A model generated the notes under the pieces. The model had not been told where the DNA came from, ran no database searches, and worked only from the letters and a program-made list of their open reading frames with translations. A stretch of DNA of 64,000 nt from assembly GCF_963583255.1 (NCBI RefSeq), contig NC_084806.1, positions 21,680,317-21,744,316 on the forward strand, given 5' to 3'. This document shows, in pieces, positions 58,125 to 64,000 of this stretch (position 1 is its first letter; every line of letters begins with the position of its first letter). This stretch comes from Pyrus communis. Lineage: Eukaryota > Streptophyta > Magnoliopsida > Rosales > Rosaceae. The position numbers were made by a program, and so were the translations under genes.

Positions 58125-60690
58125 AATACCCCCACACTTAGCTTTTGCTAGTCCTCGAGCAAAACAGAAAAACAAAACAAAAAGAACAAAACACAACCTA
58201 CACCTTCCAACAATCGTATCAGGGACTTCCAATGCACATGACAAGTTAAAAATCATTATTCTCACAGATTTGAGCCATCTTTACACTTAAGTACATTCTT
58301 AATCATAGTCACCACATACTAGTTCACAATTAAGCAATTAAAACACATTTCAAATGTAGTAACATGCCTTTAGAGAATTCCCTCAATTTCTTACTAGATG
58401 TACTCTCGTTTTTCACACAGATTTTCTGACTACACACCCTACACTAGGTATATGTGAGAAGATTGATGTAAACATGTAGACGAACACTCACATATGTTAT
58501 AATAAGGAAAGCATTTTCTGGAGTTAATAAGCATGTTTAGATATGATCTCATGAATGGAATGCTACTACTTAGACGCGAGAACCAGTGACACCATAAGCT
58601 CATACCAAGTTCAAACTCCACAATTGAAATACATAACACTCAATATAGAAGTCAAAGGGTAGTAACGGGGCTAGGGTATTGGCTAACAATGAAAGGTGAA
58701 GGATAAACAAACATTCTTAAAGCAATAGTGAGCAAAGTATTGAATTAGGCACTTAGAATTCCCTTAAGAACGCAGAAGTCAACTTTGAACACCCAAGGGA
58801 AAATCACACAAAACTTAGGGCCATATTCAACTTTTTGGACCCTTTCTTCAACCATCAACGCTCGTGAGTTCATTCTTACTTATTTTCACTCCTTTTTTTT
58901 TTTTTTTTTTTTTCTTTTCTTCTTCTTTTTCTTTTGAATCTCAAAACATACATATAAACGTAAGAACAAACTTTTACTCCCCCACACTCATTTTCTTGCA
59001 TAATGTAACTCAAAAGGAATTCATTTAAGTCATGCTCACTAAACTTTAAGAACAAGGGTATAGGAAAGTCCTACTCTAAGCTAGGTAAGGGGTGATGTGG
59101 GTAAACAAGGAATAAAGGCAAAACGAGGCTCAACGGGGTTAAAACTTACAACATATACGAAGTATGGGAAGTAAGGCTATTTGGCTATGGTGGTGGTCAC
59201 TACACAACTTCTTCTTGAATATGTGTTATGCAAATCAATAACATGCTTTGAATGAAATGGGCATGAGTTCTAGCATTTGGAACTGTATGATGAAACGCCT
59301 TCTAAGTAGTAACCAAGCAAAGAATAATGAGATCATGCAACGACTTTAGAAAACAAGAAATCACAGATTATACTCTCCAAAGAACGTTATAGGCTCAAGT
59401 CTCTCAGGGTTGTAGCGTTTGTTTGAGTTCCTTCCTTCAAGCATGTTACAAAAACGAATTTTTTTCTTTTATGATTGCATGTGAAGTCATACATTATAAC
59501 CATAACCAAGCATATACCAAGAGTAAATCAAACTTTTCTCTATGTTTATAACTCTTTCTAACCGTCATGCAATTATAAACCAAATCCTTATCATTGTGTT
59601 GGAAGGTACCCTAAGACACAAACACACAAAAACGACTCTTAAAACAACTCTTTTTGGGTTTTTCAAAACAATTTTTCAAATTTTTATGGGATTTTCGAAT
59701 TATAAAACAAAACACACTAAAACACTCTAAAACAACTTAAAAACACCTTAAAACAGCAAGGAACAACATTTGAAGTTATGGGTGATAAAATCCCACGAAT
59801 TTGCATTAAATATACTTAGTTACCCCCCCCCCCCATACTTAAATCAAACATTGTCCTCAATGTTTTAAGCATATGGTTCACACAAAACATAAGTAAACAC
59901 ACAAAAAGCAACTAAACATACTAAACATGGCATAATGTAATTAACAAAGAGAAGAGTTTAGGAACGCAAATCTGGTTATGGAGTGTAAATTCCCTCTTCT
60001 CCTTGGTGATTGTATTGAGGCATGATCTTGGTGACTCCACAGGCTTACTCTTGAACTGGTTTCCGCCCATCATTGATTTTCCTTTGTGCTACTCTTGATC
60101 TGGGCAGCAGGATTCCCTTTAGGGTCTCCCCCGAAGGTCTGAGCTTCCTCCTGTAATCTGTTTCTTTGTTCAATCTTTGCAAGAGTGGTCCCTTCTCTGG
60201 AAGTGTATCAACCGTTGAAGATGACTACTCGAGAGCAACGCCAGGTAAGCAATCAGGGATAGATTCCAGGCAGTTGGCTCCAGATCGGAAGACTGACTCC
60301 AAGTGCCGGCTGATTGCTTCTTTTACTTTGCCATGCAAGTAAGAACAAGGACAAAGAAAAAGACAGGGAAAGAGCATGATATGAGATACTTTTGCTTTTG
60401 ACCTTGATGATATGAGATACCTTTGCTTTTGAATAAGCGGTGAATGAATCAGCACATGTATTTGTTGTGCCGTTTCCTCCTGGGTCATCTGTACTCCAGG
60501 CATCTGGTATCATCTTTGGGGAAGAAGAAAGAATTGAGTATTTCGAAAGGCTTTGCTGGGAGTGCGCCCTCAGAGGTGAGGGAGAGTTGGGCATTTTCTT
60601 CAGGTTTGCCCTGCCATAAAAGACGAAGGTCGACATATATAGAGATAATATCAAGTGGTGGTACTGTTCTTTTACCCTTGTCGACAAATG
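58125..60690 (-). mobile_element. R6 PPT and internal non-coding block
   Basis: It starts with the PPT. A T run of about 21 lies near 58893-58913. The internal C tract is 12 long (59823-59834). The frames conserved in R1/R3/R4/R5 are rearranged here (near 60444-60728), which argues against a needed protein in this block. Confidence 0.55.
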
Positions 60691-61146
60691 TCTCTTCGAT
60701 ATCAGAACGACGCCTCTTCGATTTCTGAGCAGGCGCCCTTTCGATTTCTGAACGACGCCCCTTTTGCTTTCTGAACGACACGTAGTAATGCGGATGCGAC
60801 TCCTTTTGACAAAGCTGCACGCGTTTTCTGAAAAGCAGAGAAAGCGTCGCCGAACTTTGCGCTTGTCGGCTAAAGATGTGTAGTTGCGATGATGGCCTCC
60901 ACGTGTTGTCTGAAAAGAAGAAATCTTTTGACAAAGTTGAACGCGCCTTCAGAAAAGCCGAGAAAGCGTCGCCTAAATTACGCCGGAAATTCCGGCTTCT
61001 TGAATCGGTGGACGCGTCGCCTTGGCTTTTATAGAGCTATCGATCACCACAACAAACACACTCTGAAGAATTCCCATTCTTGAAAATCGACTCCGGCCCT
61101 TTGAGAATTAACTCCATCCGCCCCTCTCTTTGAACACTTTTGAAAA
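60691..61146 (+). promoter_or_regulatory. Upstream region of antisense gene (R6)
   Basis: One G-box remains (60900-60905); the other has become CACGTA. TATA-like TTTTATAG at 61027-61034. The TTTTGACAAAG duplication is present but shortened. Confidence 0.4.
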
Positions 61147-61839
61147 ATGGCAAACCCATCGAACCTTAGCTTGGAATTGAGCCTTAGCAGTGATACAGGC
61201 GCGCCGCGTCAAGGTAACGTATGGCGCCCTTCTTTCTTATCTTTTAACGGTCCTCTCACAGGTGAAGACTCCGTGATGCAGGACGCCACAATAGCTACAA
61301 TAGTAGCTAGGAACCTCCTCACTCCAAAAGATAGTAGGCTGCTGTCAGGACGGTCCGATGAGTTGGCCGTTCAAGAGTCCCTCGCACTTAGTGTTCAGTG
61401 TGCGAGTTCTGTGTCCAACATGGGCCAACGCCTGCTTGCCCGCTCCCGTAAGGTGGAATCATTGATGGCAGAGGTGGAAAGTCTTAAGCAGGAGATCAAA
61501 CTGCTTAAGCATGAGAATAGAAGTTTGCACGTGCTTGCCAACAACTATTCGACGGGCATGAAGAGGAAGCTTGATGAACTGCAAGAGTCTGAAGGTCGGA
61601 TTCAAAGTGACCGTCAAAGGTTTTCGTCTTTCCTCCAGAGGCACCTTTTTCCTGGATCATCCAGCGTTTGGCCAAGTATTGAGGCCTCGAATGCTCTATC
61701 TTCGATGCCTCCAGCTCCGATGCCTTCCGCTCTTATGTCTTTAGCCCCGATGCCTTCCGTCCCGATGTCTTCCGTCCCGATGCCTTCCGCTTCAAGAGTT
61801 TTGCCACGTAGTGGGTCTTTAAGTAAACAACCTTTGTGA
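61147..61839 (+). CDS. Antisense leucine-zipper protein of R6 (230 aa)
   Basis: Subfamily B version, longest of the set because of extra Pro-Met-Ser repeat units in the tail. The zipper a/d residues are unchanged from R3 and R4; one change, Gln to Lys, lies just before the zipper (SRKVESL). The start MANPS lies in AAAAATGGC. Function unknown; could act as a homodimer or bind a host or element protein through the zipper (inference). Confidence 0.75.
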   Translation: MANPSNLSLELSLSSDTGAPRQGNVWRPSFLSFNGPLTGEDSVMQDATIATIVARNLLTPKDSRLLSGRSDELAVQESLALSVQCASSVSNMGQRLLARSRKVESLMAEVESLKQEIKLLKHENRSLHVLANNYSTGMKRKLDELQESEGRIQSDRQRFSSFLQRHLFPGSSSVWPSIEASNALSSMPPAPMPSALMSLAPMPSVPMSSVPMPSASRVLPRSGSLSKQPL

Positions 61840-62125
61840 AGCCTCCATCGTTCTGCCATGTTTTTTTTTTTTTTTTTTTTTTTTTTTTTCAAAATGCATT
61901 GGGTTGCCTCCCAAGTAGCGCTTTCTTTTACGTCTTGCAGCCGGACGAAGAATCCAATCACTCCAGGATACGTTCACGAATCGGATGAGAACTCCGAGTC
62001 ATAAACTAGTACCTAGAACAAGAAACAAAATAACATAAGAATCTGGAATAAAATAAAAACAAACGAAAATAAAACAATCCAAGGGATTAGCAAATTTTCT
62101 AATCCCCGGCAACGGCGCCAAAATT
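61840..62125 (-). mobile_element. R6 leader with PBS, no gag
   Basis: T run (61861-61889), the CATTGGGTTGCCTCCCAAGT phrase, a short leader and the PBS at 62102-62120. Same arrangement as R4. Confidence 0.68.
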
Positions 62126-64000
62126 TGATGCGAGATTTATACGCACACAAATTAAACCCTCTTTTCGTCAAATTGTAGTATATGTATAAGTAGGGATCGT
62201 TCTGGACCGGGGATTAGGAGGGATTGTTAATCACTTGGATTTGACTCAAAAAAACGTAAAAACACAAAATAAATGTATTTCTAACTAATCTAACACTTTA
62301 AAATAAATGGGGGATTGGTTTTGGACGAAATTAAACTAAAATAGAAACTTGGAAACAAAACAGATTGTACAAACGAAATTGATGGAATAGAATGAAGAAA
62401 AACTAGTTAGAGGGTTCCTTATCCACACATGAACATAAGCATATAATTTGACTCCCAGTTATGACTTCAACAAACGATGAATGACAATGCTCCAAGTTAA
62501 TTAGGTCCGTTTAAATTAACCTTCAGATTTCCCTAGATTCATTGGATTGAATGGGATACGCATTACAACCAAATTATTCCTAATCAAAGTCTCTCACATG
62601 GAATACGCATGATAGAGACATTCAACAAAGATCATTAAGTTCAACGGAAATCATAAACATTGACTAGGCATTCATAACTATGGAATACGCATGTTAATCC
62701 AGCCTAGGGTTTACTAAACACAATCGTGACTAGCGATTTTTACTACTCATGAATATAAGTTCATAACGATTAGGTGAAATTCCCTTATATCCTAGCATCA
62801 AATCTTAGGCATGCAAATTAAGTGTCGACCCTCAACCCACATACATAAACAAGTTCTTAATCAAAACAGAAAAGTAACCCACATCTAAAGTTCATGAATT
62901 CATAACTGGAGTAAATCAAATCATAACCAACATATGTCCATGGCTTCAAATTCGCCTCTAACTAAAAAGAAATTAGTTTCACATGTTTAACATAATTGAA
63001 TAACAATTTAAATTAAACATGAAAACAGAAACAAGAAAAGAAAGAACAAATGGATGGAAAGTTAGCTACGGGGTTCATCTCCACATATGTTATACTTGCA
63101 TAATAAAACGATTTCCAATTGCATTTCAACAAATCATTAATTCTCAACGCCCCGGGTCAATTAGGTCCGCTTAAATTAACCGTCAAGTTTTCCTTAAGTT
63201 AATGAATTGGATGGGTTAGCGCAACGCAATTCACAACATTCTCCAAAAGTCCTTTACGTGAAAAGCACAATAAAGATACAATCAAAGATCATTAAGCATC
63301 ATGAAAACTTTAAGTGTTGACGAGGCATTCGTTACTATGGACTACGCATGAAACTTATGCCAAGAATTTATTTAACGCGATTGTTTATAAGCAACCTCCA
63401 CTACTTGTGAATATAAGTTCGTAACTATTAGGTGAAACTCACTTATATTCTAGCGTCATATTGATGCATGAAAATTAAGCGCGTACTCTTAATAAACATT
63501 CATAAATAAGTTATCAATCAAACGGTTAAACAAATTGAACCACAACTTATGAAACGCAATTAGAATTAATCAAATCATATTACAAACATAAACATAATTT
63601 CGAATCACCCCCAAGCTAAAGGGGGGTTTAGTTCCTCATACAAAACAAAGAGAATTGAAATTAAACATTGAAATCAAAGAAACGCCTAAACATTCCAACA
63701 ACTCAAACTTGAATTGTATGAACGTTTAGGCCCTCTTCTCTTCCTCTTTATTGTAGCATAAGGTCTAGGGATAATTGGTTTGGGGGATGGAAGTGTGGAA
63801 TGGAAAAATGGTGTTTGGATTATAAGGGGAGAGATGGGAAGCTCACGGCTAGGGAAGGGAGAATGTGTTTGTAATGTGTTGTGTATGAAAATGAGATGTC
63901 CATGAATGAATGAATGCAAGGGTATTTATAGGAGTAGTGGAGGGAACATATGGCTATGTCATTTGTAGGTGAAGTAGGTGGATGTTGTAGGTGAAGTGGA
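62126..64000 (-). mobile_element. R6 right (5') LTR, incomplete at window end
   Basis: It matches 55739 onward. TATA box at 63923-63930; the U3 minisatellite begins near 63968 and leaves the window. Confidence 0.85.

Larger units (their letters stand above)
55739..64000 (-). mobile_element. R6: non-autonomous element, subfamily B interior (runs off window)
   Basis: Left LTR 55739-58124, PPT 58125-58139, non-coding block, antisense gene, PBS 62102-62120, right LTR from 62126 to the window end. TGCGT at 55734-55738 is the left half of the expected duplication. The 3' interior (58125 to about 60650) matches R3 most closely, while the antisense gene and leader match R4, so R6 is a mosaic. Confidence 0.85.

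Overview
This window is repeat-rich plant nuclear DNA made almost entirely of nested long-terminal-repeat (LTR) retrotransposons. I find no convincing host gene, rRNA, tRNA or CRISPR array. The primer-binding sites match the 3' end of plant tRNA-Asp(GUC), and gag pieces carry a CCHC zinc knuckle and Tat/Athila-like motifs. This points to a Ty3/gypsy (Tat/Athila-type) lineage in a dicot. Rosaceae (apple/pear) is my low-confidence guess, from memory of similar sequences only.

Layout. 1-4835: truncated LTRs in both orientations. 4836-12656: forward element R1 (5' LTR, PBS, gag remnant, antisense gene, polypurine tract, truncated 3' LTR), ending in an inverted junction with a reverse LTR piece (12657-13676). 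13677-16315: an older reverse LTR split by solo LTR S1 (13753-15901, target duplication GAATG). 16316-16503 and 48690-49211: two halves of one gag gene, separated by a 32.2-kb insertion (R2, 16504-48689) flanked by the duplication GGGCT. Inside R2 are a complete element R3 (17871-26847, duplication TGGAT) and a chain of partly recombined elements R4 (27083-36122) and R5 (36701-45232). 49212-64000: a four-deep stack of LTR insertions with solo LTR S2 (50553-52467, duplication TCATG) and element R6 (55739 to beyond the window).

The elements share one non-autonomous design: LTRs of about 1.8-2.5 kb, a tRNA-Asp PBS, no protease, reverse transcriptase, RNase H or integrase, and a conserved gene on the opposite strand. 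That gene encodes a 218-230 aa protein with a leucine zipper and a Met/Pro/Ala/Ser-rich tail. It is open in R3, R4, R5 and R6 and broken in R1. Two subfamilies exist. Subfamily A (R1, R3, R5) keeps a gag-C-terminal remnant between PBS and antisense gene. Subfamily B (R4, R6) lacks it and has longer LTRs with an internal duplication.

How it probably works (inference): enzymes and capsid come in trans from an autonomous relative, of which the split outer gag may be a decayed example, because its segment after the zinc knuckle resembles the gag remnant of R1/R3/R5. The role of the antisense protein is unknown; it is the most interesting object here. All comparisons were made by eye on this window only.
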